Source of the DNA: Actinoplanes sp. DH11
GTDB taxonomy: Bacteria > Actinomycetota > Actinomycetes > Mycobacteriales > Micromonosporaceae
DNA length: 64,000 nucleotides
Direction of reading: 5' to 3'
Assembly (NCBI RefSeq): GCF_020873875.1
Contig: NZ_JAHWGU010000027.1
Location: 62,001 to 126,000, forward strand
Below the pieces are notes generated by a model, which saw nothing but the letters and a program-made list of their open reading frames with translations, was not told where the DNA came from and searched no databases. The translations under genes and the position numbers were made by a program. Position 1 is the stretch's first letter, and each line of letters begins with the position of its first letter. This document shows, one piece after another, positions 52,353 through 61,204 of this stretch.

Positions 52353-54575
52353 GTGAAACATCAGCTGTCCCGCCGCCACGTGGTCGACATGTGCCGGACG
52401 ATGCTCAAACGCGGATACCTCAAGGCGACCGAGGGCAACGTCTCGGTGCGCATCCCGGGCCACGAGCTGTACGCGGTCACGCCGAGCAACTACGACTACG
52501 ACAAGATGCGCGACGAGGACGTCTGCATCGTCGACTTCACCGGCAAACACGTGCCGGACCCCGGTGGTGCGGGCGGGCTGGTGCCGTCGATCGAGTGCGG
52601 GATGCACGCGAACATCTACCGCGAACGGCCCGACGTCAACGCGATCGTGCACACCCATCAGCCGTACGCGTCAGCCCTGGCCTTTCTCCGCAAGCCGATC
52701 CCGGCGCTCACCGACGAGCAGGTGCGCTTCCTCGGCCGGGAAGTCGCGATCATCGACTACGCGCCGTCCGGCACCGGCTTCCTCGCGAAGAACGTGCAGA
52801 AGAAGGTGGCGAGCGGCGACAACGCGTTCATCATCGCCAACCACGGTGTGGTGGCGCTGGGCACCGACCCGGACCGCGCGGTGTTCAACATGGCGCTGCT
52901 GGAGAAGGTGTCGATCGCCTACCTGATGGCGCTGACGTCGGAGGCCGGGAAGGTCTACACGATCCCGTCGACGATCCGGGAGATCGCCTTCAGCAAGCTG
53001 CGCAAGGACGAGAAGCGGATCGCGGCGCAGATCGTGGACGCGGTCGAGCCGATCCGGGTGCCGGACCTCGAAGAACTCCCCAGCGTCGCGGACGTGCCCG
53101 AGACCTCCGAGGGGCTCACGTCCGCCGAACTCGGCTACTCGATCTCCGAGTACCTCGACGTCGACGACACCATGCGCCGGCTGAAAGCCCTGGTCGCCCA
53201 GCCCCTGCGCGGTCTGCGCCACGACGCGCTGCTCGACGTGCTCAACTACTTCGAGACCAAGTGCACGGCCAGCAAGGAGATCACCGAGCGGGCCCGGAAG
53301 CGGATTCCCGGCGGGGTGCAGCACAACCTGGCCTTCAACTACCCGTTCCCGCTGGCGATCGAGAAGGCCGAGGGCGCCTACCTGACCGACCGGGACGGCA
53401 ACGTCTACATCGACTTCCTGCAGGCGGGCGGCCCGACGATCCTGGGCAGCAACTACGGCCCCGTCAACGAGCAGGTCGCCGCGGTGATCAAGGAGAGCGG
53501 CCCGGTCACCGGCCTCTTCCACGAGTACGAGCTCAAACTCGCCGAGATCATCAACCGGTACATGCCGCACATCGAGATGTACCGGTCCCTCGGTTCCGGC
53601 ACCGAATCCGTGATGGCCGCGGTCCGGGCGGCCCGCGCGCACACCGGCAAGAAGATGGTCATCAAGGTCGGCGGCGCCTACCACGGCTGGTCCGACACCA
53701 TGGTGTACGGGCTGCGGGTGCCCGGCACCTTCCGGATGAACGCCAAAGGCATCCCGTGGGGCGCGACCGGACGCACCCGCGAAGCGTTCCCGCACGACCT
53801 CGGCATCTTGCGGCGCAAGCTGATCGAGAACCGGGCGCGCGGCGGCACCGCGGCCGTGATCGTCGAGCCGCTCGGGCCGGAATCCGGCACCCGGCCCGTG
53901 CCGCACGGCTACAACGCCGCAGTCCGCGAACTCTGCGACGAGTTCGGCACCCTGCTCGTCTTCGACGAGGTCGTCACCGGTTTCCGGACCGGGCTGGGCG
54001 GCGCGGCCGGGTACTTCGGTGTCACCCCCGACCTGACCGTCTTCGGCAAAGCCGTCTCCGGCGGGTACCCGATGGCCGGCGGCGTCGGCGGGCGGGCCGA
54101 CGTGATGAGCGTCTTCGGCTCCGGGCTCGACGGCAAGAGCGGCGCCCACATCCAGGTCGGCGGCACCCTGTCGGCGAACCCGCTGTCCTGCGCGGCCGGG
54201 TACTTCGCGATCCAGGAGATGGCCCGGACCAACGCGCCGGTCATCGCGGGGCGCGCCGGCGACCGGCTCACCCGGGGACTGCAACGGCTGATCGACAAGT
54301 ACGGGCTGCCGTACGTCGCGTACAACCAGGGCTCCATCGTCCACCTGGAGAGCAGCGGCGTGATGCTGCTCGACATGCGCAACCCGGTGAAACTGCTCAA
54401 GGAGAACAAGGGCCGCAAAACCCTGATGGAGCAGATGGGCGCCGCGTACGCCGCACACGGCATCATCACCCTCGCCGGCTCCCGGATGTACACCTCGATG
54501 GCCGACACCGACGAGGTCATCGACGACGCCCTGTCCCGGTTCGACCAGGTCTTCGCGTTGGTCGAGGGGGTCTGA
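52353..54575 (+). CDS. Class II aldolase fused to class III PLP aminotransferase
   Basis: A 740-residue two-domain enzyme. The N-terminal ~230 residues are a class II aldolase/adducin domain: TEGNVSVRI, VTPSNYDYD, metal ligands in VHTHQPYAS and NHGVVALG, and SIECGMHANIYR. The C-terminal ~430 residues are a class III aminotransferase or glutamate-1-semialdehyde-aminomutase-like domain: LQAGGPTILGSNYGPVNEQ, GSGTESVMAA, AYHGWSDTM, LVFDEVVTGFR and cofactor Lys in VFGKAVSGGYP. The combination suggests that an aldehyde released by retro-aldol cleavage is transaminated. It is followed at once by an FGGY kinase gene. I do not know the substrate. Confidence 0.85.
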   Translation: MKHQLSRRHVVDMCRTMLKRGYLKATEGNVSVRIPGHELYAVTPSNYDYDKMRDEDVCIVDFTGKHVPDPGGAGGLVPSIECGMHANIYRERPDVNAIVHTHQPYASALAFLRKPIPALTDEQVRFLGREVAIIDYAPSGTGFLAKNVQKKVASGDNAFIIANHGVVALGTDPDRAVFNMALLEKVSIAYLMALTSEAGKVYTIPSTIREIAFSKLRKDEKRIAAQIVDAVEPIRVPDLEELPSVADVPETSEGLTSAELGYSISEYLDVDDTMRRLKALVAQPLRGLRHDALLDVLNYFETKCTASKEITERARKRIPGGVQHNLAFNYPFPLAIEKAEGAYLTDRDGNVYIDFLQAGGPTILGSNYGPVNEQVAAVIKESGPVTGLFHEYELKLAEIINRYMPHIEMYRSLGSGTESVMAAVRAARAHTGKKMVIKVGGAYHGWSDTMVYGLRVPGTFRMNAKGIPWGATGRTREAFPHDLGILRRKLIENRARGGTAAVIVEPLGPESGTRPVPHGYNAAVRELCDEFGTLLVFDEVVTGFRTGLGGAAGYFGVTPDLTVFGKAVSGGYPMAGGVGGRADVMSVFGSGLDGKSGAHIQVGGTLSANPLSCAAGYFAIQEMARTNAPVIAGRAGDRLTRGLQRLIDKYGLPYVAYNQGSIVHLESSGVMLLDMRNPVKLLKENKGRKTLMEQMGAAYAAHGIITLAGSRMYTSMADTDEVIDDALSRFDQVFALVEGV

Positions 54576-54576
54576 G

Positions 54577-56160
54577 TTGGCCGTCCCGCCGCAGGTCCTC
54601 GCGATCGACCTCGGCACCTCGGGGATGAAGGCCGCGCTCGTCGCGGCCGACGGCACCGTCACCGGCTGGGCCGAACGGCCGGTGCCGCTCACCGTGCTCC
54701 CCGGCGGCGGCGCCGAACAGGACCCGGTCGCCTGGTGGGACGCGCTCGGCCAGGTCGTCGCCGACCTCGGCCGGGACCACGCCGAGCACCTGCGCGCGGT
54801 CACCACCATCTGCTCGTCCACCCAGGGTGAGGGCACGATCGCGGTGGACGCGCAGGGACGGCCGCTGACCGCGTGCGTCACCTGGCTCGACATGCGCGGC
54901 GCCGCCCATCTGCGGCGCCAGTTCGGCGGGATCGCCTCGTACGCCGGGATGTCGCTGGTGAAGATCGCCCGCTGGCTGCGCCTCACCGGGGGCATGCCGT
55001 CCGTCACCGGCAAGGACCCCGCGGCGCACATGCTGTTCATCCGGGACGACATGCCCGAGGTGTACGCGAACACCGCCTCCTTCCTGAACGTCCTCGACTG
55101 GATCAACCTGAAACTCACCGGCCGCACCGTGGCCACCGTCGACTCGATCCTGACCTCGTGGGTCACCGACAACCGCAAGGCGGACGCGATCCGCTACGCC
55201 CCCTCCCTGGTCGCCGCCAGCGGGATCGACCGGGACAAGTTCCCGGAGATCGTGAAATGCACCGAGGTGATCGGCACGCTCGCCCCCAGCGCCGCCGATC
55301 ACCTCGGCCTGCCCACCTCGGTGCGGGTGGTGGCCGGCGCCATCGACAACACGGCGGCGGCGATCGGCGCCGGCACGGTCCGCGACAACGAGCCGCACCT
55401 CTACCTGGGCACGTCGTCGTGGATCGCGGCACACGTGCCCGCGAAGAAGACCGACGTGTTCAGCGGCATCGCGTCGATCCCGTGCGCCATCCCGGACCGC
55501 TACCTGATGACCGCCCTGCAGGCCACCGCCGGCGCCAACCTGACCTGGCTCCGCGACAAAGTCGTCGAATACGACGACCCGCTGGTCAGTGCCGGCCACG
55601 TGACCCGCGACGAAAGCTCGATCTTCGAAGCGTTCGACAAGATAATCCCCGCCGTACCGGCCGGCTCCGGCGGCGTCCTCTACATGCCGTGGCTCTACGG
55701 CGAACGCGCCCCCGTCGACGACCCGCACCTGCGCGCCGGCTTCCTCAACATCTCCCTCGACACCAGCCGCTCCGACCTGCTGCGCGCCGTCTTCGAAGGC
55801 GTAGCCCTCAACACCCGCTGGATGACCAAAGCCGTGGACCGCTTCCTCGGCACCCCGATGACCTCCCTGGTGATCACCGGTGGCGCGGCCCGCTCCTCCT
55901 CCTGGTGCCAGATCTTCGCCGACGTCCTGGGCACCGAAGTCCGCCGCGACGCCCACCCCGTCATGGTCAACGCCCGGGGCGCCGGCTGGATAGGCGCCGT
56001 AGGAGCCGGCATGATCTCGTTCCCGGAGATCTCCGGCCTGGCCCAGAACGACCAGATCTTCACACCCGGGCCGGACCACGCCCGGTACGACGAGATCTTC
56101 GAGATCTACACGTGCCTGCACAAGCAGCTGGCCCCCGTCTACCGGAAGCTGAACTCCTGA
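54577..56160 (+). CDS. FGGY-family carbohydrate kinase
   Basis: A 527-residue sugar or polyol kinase with the actin-like ATPase fold: AIDLGTSGMKAALV at the N-terminus, TWLDMRGAAH, GAIDNTAAAIGAGT, LYMPWLYGERAPVDD and the FGGY signature region VITGGAARSSSWCQIFADVLG. It resembles xylulokinase-like members. The start is a TTG, one base after the aldolase-aminotransferase stop, so the pair forms an operon. It probably makes the phosphorylated substrate for the aldolase domain. Specificity within FGGY kinases cannot be read here. Confidence 0.87.
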   Translation: MAVPPQVLAIDLGTSGMKAALVAADGTVTGWAERPVPLTVLPGGGAEQDPVAWWDALGQVVADLGRDHAEHLRAVTTICSSTQGEGTIAVDAQGRPLTACVTWLDMRGAAHLRRQFGGIASYAGMSLVKIARWLRLTGGMPSVTGKDPAAHMLFIRDDMPEVYANTASFLNVLDWINLKLTGRTVATVDSILTSWVTDNRKADAIRYAPSLVAASGIDRDKFPEIVKCTEVIGTLAPSAADHLGLPTSVRVVAGAIDNTAAAIGAGTVRDNEPHLYLGTSSWIAAHVPAKKTDVFSGIASIPCAIPDRYLMTALQATAGANLTWLRDKVVEYDDPLVSAGHVTRDESSIFEAFDKIIPAVPAGSGGVLYMPWLYGERAPVDDPHLRAGFLNISLDTSRSDLLRAVFEGVALNTRWMTKAVDRFLGTPMTSLVITGGAARSSSWCQIFADVLGTEVRRDAHPVMVNARGAGWIGAVGAGMISFPEISGLAQNDQIFTPGPDHARYDEIFEIYTCLHKQLAPVYRKLNS

Positions 56161-56182
56161 GGCCCCTTCCTCGGCGTGCCGT

Positions 56183-56250
56183 CTCCTACCTCGCCGTGCC
56201 GTCCTACCTCGGCGTGCCGCTACCTCGCCGTGCCGTCTCCTACCTCGCCG
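56183..56250. repeat. Four tandem copies of the DUF6817 gene's end, each with a stop codon
   Basis: Units of the type TCCTACCTCGCCGTGCCG (16-20 bp) repeat four times; in minus-strand orientation each carries GAGGTAG, the end and stop of the DUF6817 gene. The stop triplets lie at 56240-56242 (the real one), 56220-56222, 56204-56206 and 56186-56188. They fill the 79-bp gap between the converging kinase and DUF6817 genes. Confidence 0.85.
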
Positions 56251-56776
56251 CCAGGAACTTCGTGGCTTCCACCGCCACGGGTTCGGACGCCATCGGGATC
56301 CATCCGTCGAACAGCTTCGTGAAATACGCCCGGTTGCGGTCCCACAGGTCGCGATCCCGGACGATCACATCCAGCTCGTTGACCAAACTCAGGTCGATGA
56401 ACGCGGTGAGCTCTTCGCCGTCCAGCTTCGTGACCTCACCGGTGAAGCGATCCGCCACCTCGTGACTCTCCGGCAGCCGGGGCCAGGTCCGCTCCCGGTC
56501 GCACGAGCCGTACCGGTAGACCAACTCCTCGGCCTCCTCCCCCACCAGCTCACGCAGCTCGTCCCGGCTCCCCCAGAAGACGAGGGCCAGGTCGAAGCCA
56601 TCCGTCCCGTACGCCGCATGCGTCAACCCCGCCGCCCGCACCGCCGGCCCGTGGCCAAGCTCCCCCAGCTGCTCCTCAACCCGGCAGAGATGCTGGTAGA
56701 GGGTGCCACCCGGATGCTTGACGGTGTCCGCGCCACGCTCACGCAGCCATGCCCGCACATCGATATCCCCGCTCAT
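56240..56776 (-). CDS. DUF6817 family protein
   Basis: A 178-residue soluble protein that matches DUF6817 in TVKHPGGTLYQHLCRVEEQLGELG and RAAGLTHAAYGTDGF. The His spacing resembles a degenerate HD domain, so a metal-dependent hydrolase ancestry is possible, but no function is known. The C-terminal part (FIDLSLVNELDVIVRDRD to the TKFLAAR end) is less conserved. It is convergent with the kinase gene and its 3' end is repeated four times in the gap. Confidence 0.75.
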   Translation of the reverse strand: MSGDIDVRAWLRERGADTVKHPGGTLYQHLCRVEEQLGELGHGPAVRAAGLTHAAYGTDGFDLALVFWGSRDELRELVGEEAEELVYRYGSCDRERTWPRLPESHEVADRFTGEVTKLDGEELTAFIDLSLVNELDVIVRDRDLWDRNRAYFTKLFDGWIPMASEPVAVEATKFLAAR

Positions 56777-57046
56777 GCTCCGTCAGCCTAGGAGCGCTCA
56801 GGCGGCCACGCGGCCCCGCTCCCCCTCCCATCCGTGAGCTGTTGGTCACAGCCGGTATGCCCAACCCCGCCAGCCGCCATCGCCATCGCCATCGCCGTCG
56901 CACGTTAGCGCGTGCCGCGTCCGCTTTCCCATGTCATTTTCCTGTGCAAATACTATGTATGCTTAAGTGGATCTCCGTGCCGGATTTGCATGATCCATTG
57001 ACCGTTGCGGCGGGCGTTCTTGGGGAGCGCGCGAGACAATATTCGT

Positions 57047-57916
57047 ATGACCCGGCAGACACAGCTCTTCACTCGAGCGGAATTAGCCACGATGCGGGAT
57101 CGGACCGCGTCGCGTCGCTATTCCGCCGAGCGTGACGAATTCCGCCGGGACCAACAACGTCGCTGCGCATGGGGCCTGACACAACGTCATGCTCACAAGC
57201 TGCGCCATCTCCAACGAGCCGCCGAGGCCGCCGCCGCGAGCGCAACAGAGACCTGTCACCCGGAGCCCACAAAAGCCGCGCAATCCCGCAACCCGGTTCA
57301 CGCCTCTCCCCGCAGCCCGGTTCATGCGCCTCCGGCAGCCAGCATGCCACCACGTTCTAAGAAGTCGGATTCGCGCAGTCCTGCACCGCCGAGACCTGCG
57401 ACCACCTCACGCTCGGGCACGGGAACGCCTTCAAGGCCCACACCTGCCGCGCGTTCCGCAGCCAGCAACAGGACGCCGACTGTCGGCAAGTCCGCAGCGG
57501 TATCGGGCTCGAGCCCGCGAAATCCCGGCATTCCGACTAGGGCCATACCAAGCCCAAAATTGACGGGGTTCAGACACGAAGAGCCAAATTCCAAATGGCT
57601 GATCAGTGGCCGGTTCGTGGGCCACGATAAGCCCGTGTCACTTTCGCTGGCCGCTTTTTCGCCGACGAGCAATGGACTTTCCATTGTGCCACTCAGGGAG
57701 TGGAGAGCTTCAACGAGCACGAGGCCGGCCTCGAACAATCGATCACCATTTCCGTCACCGGCATCACCGCCACCGAACGACGTCGATCACGCTTGTGCCG
57801 GCTTGCTCGCGGTGACGGAGGGTCCCGGGCCGCCGCGCAATACGTGTCCGCATGGCAGCCGCGCACCACCTTCCGTGCTGAGCGCGGGGCGTCCGACGAA
57901 ACCGTCTTGCCCGTGA
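57047..57916 (+). CDS. Hypothetical basic protein; only the first ~75 residues look genuine
   Basis: From ATG 57047 the product begins MTRQTQLFTRAELATMRDRTASRRYSAER (given here in two overlapping halves: MTRQTQLFTRAELATMRDRT and RTASRRYSAER), then DEFRRDQQRRCAWGLTQRHA and a helical Ala/Arg-rich stretch, like small basic proteins seen in Micromonosporaceae. After about residue 75 the frame is Pro/Ser/Arg-rich low-complexity sequence and a different frame shows better codon bias, so the true protein may be shorter or broken. An AT-rich segment (56940-56970) upstream could hold its promoter. I do not recognise a domain. Confidence 0.4.
   Translation: MTRQTQLFTRAELATMRDRTASRRYSAERDEFRRDQQRRCAWGLTQRHAHKLRHLQRAAEAAAASATETCHPEPTKAAQSRNPVHASPRSPVHAPPAASMPPRSKKSDSRSPAPPRPATTSRSGTGTPSRPTPAARSAASNRTPTVGKSAAVSGSSPRNPGIPTRAIPSPKLTGFRHEEPNSKWLISGRFVGHDKPVSLSLAAFSPTSNGLSIVPLREWRASTSTRPASNNRSPFPSPASPPPNDVDHACAGLLAVTEGPGPPRNTCPHGSRAPPSVLSAGRPTKPSCP
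57361..57840 (+). pseudogene. Two start-less coding remnants in a decayed region
   Basis: From 57361 to 57531 a frame opening right after a TAA reads EVGFAQSCTAETCDHLTLGH then NAFKAHTCRAFRSQQQDADC, with strong G/C bias in third codon positions but no start codon. A second frame, opening after a TAA at 57628-57630, reads ARVTFAGRFFADEQWTFHCA, then VESFNEHEAGLEQSITISVT, with good codon bias until about 57830. Both look like parts of former genes, possibly one split gene; the family is unknown. The rest of 56777-58114 outside these and the small basic ORF shows nothing I can support. Confidence 0.4.
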
Positions 57917-58114
57917 CCTGTTCACACCTCACCGGTTCGGCTTCGGGCACATCTTCCTGCCCGCGATCTGTTCACATCTCACCGGTTCAACTTTGGGCAC
58001 GTCTTCGTTGTTCGGCCGCCCGGCCGGCACCCGTCCGCGCTTTTCTTCGGCTTTATGGGCGACCGCGGCCATGCGGGGTCAGGTCCAGCGGGGCGGTCGG
58101 GTGATGACGCCGCG

Positions 58115-61111
58115 CTAAGGGGCGGCCGTGGCCGTTGGCGCTGCTGCAGCTGTTGGCGTCGCCGGCGTCGATGGGCTTGTTGCTGCTGCGATTTCCAGGG
58201 CTGCTCGGCGGGGATCGTGGTTCCAGCGGCTCGGGAAGGCGTCGATCAAGTGCCATCCGGCTCGGTGCAGTGCGGTTTGCCTGGACAGGTGGGCGGCCGG
58301 TCCGTCGGGGTGGATGCCGCACAGTACGCCCGTCACCTGGGACGGTGGTCCTACACAGAGGTCTACGTGCCAGGTGCCCACTCGGTAGCCGGGGCGTACC
58401 GGCACGTCCAGCCGGCGCAGCTCGGCGCTGAGTTCAGCCGCCCAGCCGGCGGGCAGGACAGCGGCGCGATCCTCCGGCTTCGGCTCCGCGAGGGGAGGTG
58501 CGCCCACGGCTGGCTGCTCACGGAAGGATGATCCGGCTCCAGGCTGCCGGCGAAAGGACGAACCGGATGTCGGTGGGACATGCGACGGCGAGCCCGACCC
58601 TGGTTCCTCGGGCGAGGGCGGACCGGCTGCTGCCGGTTCGTGGGGCGGAGGAGGAGGGGCGGGCGGGGATTGTGCGTACTCCAGGAAGTCCTTCAGCAAG
58701 CCGTCCGGGGACGTCAGGGCGCTGAGCACCACCAGGCGTTTCCGAGCTCTGGTGACCATCACGTTGAAGAGTTGGGGGTCGGTGACGAAGCGGCGCCTGC
58801 TGGGGCTGTCGGCATCGGACAGGGCGAGGGAGACGACTACCGCGTCGGCTTCGCTGCCCTGGAAGGCGTGGACGGTGCCGACCCGCAGGCGCAGGTCTTC
58901 GATCTGTTCAAGGCGCATCGAGGAGAGGAAGGCTGCTTCCAGAGCTTCCGCCTGCGCACGGAACGGGGTGATCACGCCGATGCCCCGGTACCCGGCTGAG
59001 GCCAGTTCGGCGACGGCACGCAATGCCGCCTCGACCTCGGCTGGCGAGGCCGCAGAGGCAGTGACAGGCGCGGAGGCGGTGGCGGTGGCGGAGGCGGGCG
59101 CGGAGTCGGCGGAGGCGGGCGCAGAGGAGGAGGGCGACACGGGGATCACGTCGATGGCGGGTGACATGTCGGACAATGGCGTTCTGGTCATCACGGACAC
59201 CCGGCCGCCGTAGAAGCGGTCCGCCGAGAAGCCGATCAGGTGCGGCACGCTGCGGTAGTGGGCGCCCAGCCACGTCACCGGTGCGGCTGCGGCGGCGAGG
59301 TCGTAGGTGCTCACCCGGCGTACGTCCAGGGCGTCGGCCGGGACGTCGTGCCTGGTCAGCACCTCGGTGACGTCGACGTCGCTGACGAAGGAGACGAAGC
59401 GCAGCTGGCGTGGATCGCCCACGACCAGGGCTCGGCGGGCCCGGGCCAGGACCGGTGCTGCCCGGATCTGGTCCACGTGCGACGCCTCGTCGATCACCAC
59501 CAGGTCGAAGAGGCCCGGCGCCGGGGGCAGCAGGTCCTCGACGTCGGCGACCGTGCCGATCCAGAGGGGCAGCGCCCGCACCAGGGGCGGCGCGTCCAGC
59601 TGGGCCAGCAGTTCGCGGCGTCGGTTGCGGCCGGCCCGCAGCGCGGCGGCGAGGGCACCTGCGGCCCGGCGGGCGTCCCGGTCCCACCGTTTCGCGCTGC
59701 GCGCACTGTCGCGCATCGCGGCGCCGACCGCTTCGCGCAGCGCCTCCTCGGCCTCGTGCAACGCGGCCCAGTGCGGGTCGAGCTGGGTGCCGCCGGTCGC
59801 GGCGAGGTGCGCGGCGGCACGCTGCGCGGTGGCTGCGGCGAGGGCTTCGGTCACCCGTTCCGGTGGTACGCCGGGACGGGGCCGCAGCTTCGACCGCAGC
59901 CGACGGCGTGCCCACCAGCCCTCGCGCGAGCGCCATTCCTCGATGCGGGCCAGATCCACGGCGTCGTCGAACGCGCCCGGCACATCGACGGCAAGGCCCG
60001 GCAGCAGCGGTTCAAAATCGGTCAGCTGGGCGGCGCGGAGTTCCAGGTCAAGGGCTTCGGTGAGTACGGTGCGCTTCGCCCGTACGCCCGAAATCGCGGC
60101 CTGGACCCGATCCTGGCCGGCGCGGAGCCGCTCAGCGCTCGCGCCCTGCTCCGCGCCCGCGGTGAGGCCGGCCTCGAGGTCGGCGCGACCGGCCGCGTCG
60201 CCGAACAGAACCGGGACCGGACCCGGGTAGCGGCTCAGCAACCCCGCCAGGACCTCGGCGGCGTGCGATGACTGCGTCGCGACCAGTACGGAACCGCCGC
60301 GCTGGACCACCTCCAGGGCGGCCGCGACGACGGTGTGGCTCTTGCCGCTGCCGGGCGGACCGGAGACCACGGTGACCGGGGCGGTCCGGGCGCGGGCGAC
60401 GACGCGGGCCTGCTCGTCGCTGAGCGGAAGAGGGGAATGTACGGGTTCGTCATCGTCCGGCAGGTCCGCCCGGTGCTCGCCGTAGACCGCGGCCAGCGCC
60501 GTACCGCTCACGTCCCGCCCGGCCCAGCTGCGCAAACTGTCGCTGAGGCCGACGCCGAAGACGTCGCGCGCCACATACAGCGCGGCGGCAGCCACCAGAA
60601 CCAGCCGGTCCTTCGGCAAGCGCTGACCGGAATCGGTCATGGCGTCGAACGGGAAGCCCGTCGCCTCGGCCGCCGAACGCAGCCAGGCCCGGCTGCCGAT
60701 CGCCTCCAGCCAGCCCGGCGCGGCCAGCCCCGGCGCGGCCTCCATGGCAGCGGCCAGATCCCGGTCACCGATCAGCGGCGTGATCTCCAGGTCGCCGGCC
60801 GGGACCACCCGGTATCCGGTGAGCGCCCGCTCCAGCCGCACCGGCTGACTGAGCAGCGGAAACCGGACCTTCCGCGACCGGCCGTCGATCATCGTGGTGC
60901 CGGCCAGGAAACCCCAGCCCCGGTGCAGGACCCGCTCCTCCCGGTGCAGCGCGTCCAGCGCGGCCAGCCGATCCGTCGCGGCCTTGCGCGGCGCCTTCTC
61001 GGCGGTGTCCAGCCAGACCAGCGCCTGCGAGCCGCGGGTGACGTCCAGCGTCCGCTCGGCGGTGGCCGGCGCCAGCTCGGCGAGTACGGCGAGGACGGTG
61101 GACGGCTGCAT
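58115..61111 (-). CDS. Superfamily 1 (Upf1-like) helicase with extra C-terminal domain
   Basis: A 998-residue protein. An N-terminal ~230-residue region of unknown fold precedes an AAA/SF1 helicase: Walker A SGPPGSGKSHT (250-260), Ia-type LVATQSSHAAEVLA, an inserted helical arm, Walker B LVVIDEASHVDQ, VVGDPRQLRF, LGAHYRSVPHLI, VITPFRAQ and the motif V/VI region TVHAFQGSEADAVVVSLAL and NVMVTRARKRLVV. A Pro/Ser-rich linker leads to ~100 C-terminal residues (PVRPGYRVGTWHVDLCVG, GIHPDGPAAHLSRQTALHRA, GWHLIDAFPSRW). These recall Vsr/MTES_1575-type nuclease domains fused to such helicases, though key acidic residues are hard to align. A nucleic-acid defence or repair role is possible. Confidence 0.82.
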   Translation of the reverse strand: MQPSTVLAVLAELAPATAERTLDVTRGSQALVWLDTAEKAPRKAATDRLAALDALHREERVLHRGWGFLAGTTMIDGRSRKVRFPLLSQPVRLERALTGYRVVPAGDLEITPLIGDRDLAAAMEAAPGLAAPGWLEAIGSRAWLRSAAEATGFPFDAMTDSGQRLPKDRLVLVAAAALYVARDVFGVGLSDSLRSWAGRDVSGTALAAVYGEHRADLPDDDEPVHSPLPLSDEQARVVARARTAPVTVVSGPPGSGKSHTVVAAALEVVQRGGSVLVATQSSHAAEVLAGLLSRYPGPVPVLFGDAAGRADLEAGLTAGAEQGASAERLRAGQDRVQAAISGVRAKRTVLTEALDLELRAAQLTDFEPLLPGLAVDVPGAFDDAVDLARIEEWRSREGWWARRRLRSKLRPRPGVPPERVTEALAAATAQRAAAHLAATGGTQLDPHWAALHEAEEALREAVGAAMRDSARSAKRWDRDARRAAGALAAALRAGRNRRRELLAQLDAPPLVRALPLWIGTVADVEDLLPPAPGLFDLVVIDEASHVDQIRAAPVLARARRALVVGDPRQLRFVSFVSDVDVTEVLTRHDVPADALDVRRVSTYDLAAAAAPVTWLGAHYRSVPHLIGFSADRFYGGRVSVMTRTPLSDMSPAIDVIPVSPSSSAPASADSAPASATATASAPVTASAASPAEVEAALRAVAELASAGYRGIGVITPFRAQAEALEAAFLSSMRLEQIEDLRLRVGTVHAFQGSEADAVVVSLALSDADSPSRRRFVTDPQLFNVMVTRARKRLVVLSALTSPDGLLKDFLEYAQSPPAPPPPPHEPAAAGPPSPEEPGSGSPSHVPPTSGSSFRRQPGAGSSFREQPAVGAPPLAEPKPEDRAAVLPAGWAAELSAELRRLDVPVRPGYRVGTWHVDLCVGPPSQVTGVLCGIHPDGPAAHLSRQTALHRAGWHLIDAFPSRWNHDPRRAALEIAAATSPSTPATPTAAAAPTATAAP

Positions 61112-61204
61112 GGCGCCCGAGGTTACCGCCCCGGATCACCCCGCTTCCGACAGTCCCACCCGGCGGCCGGCGGCGGCTGACGGGCGGCGGGCGAGGCAGA
61201 GGGG

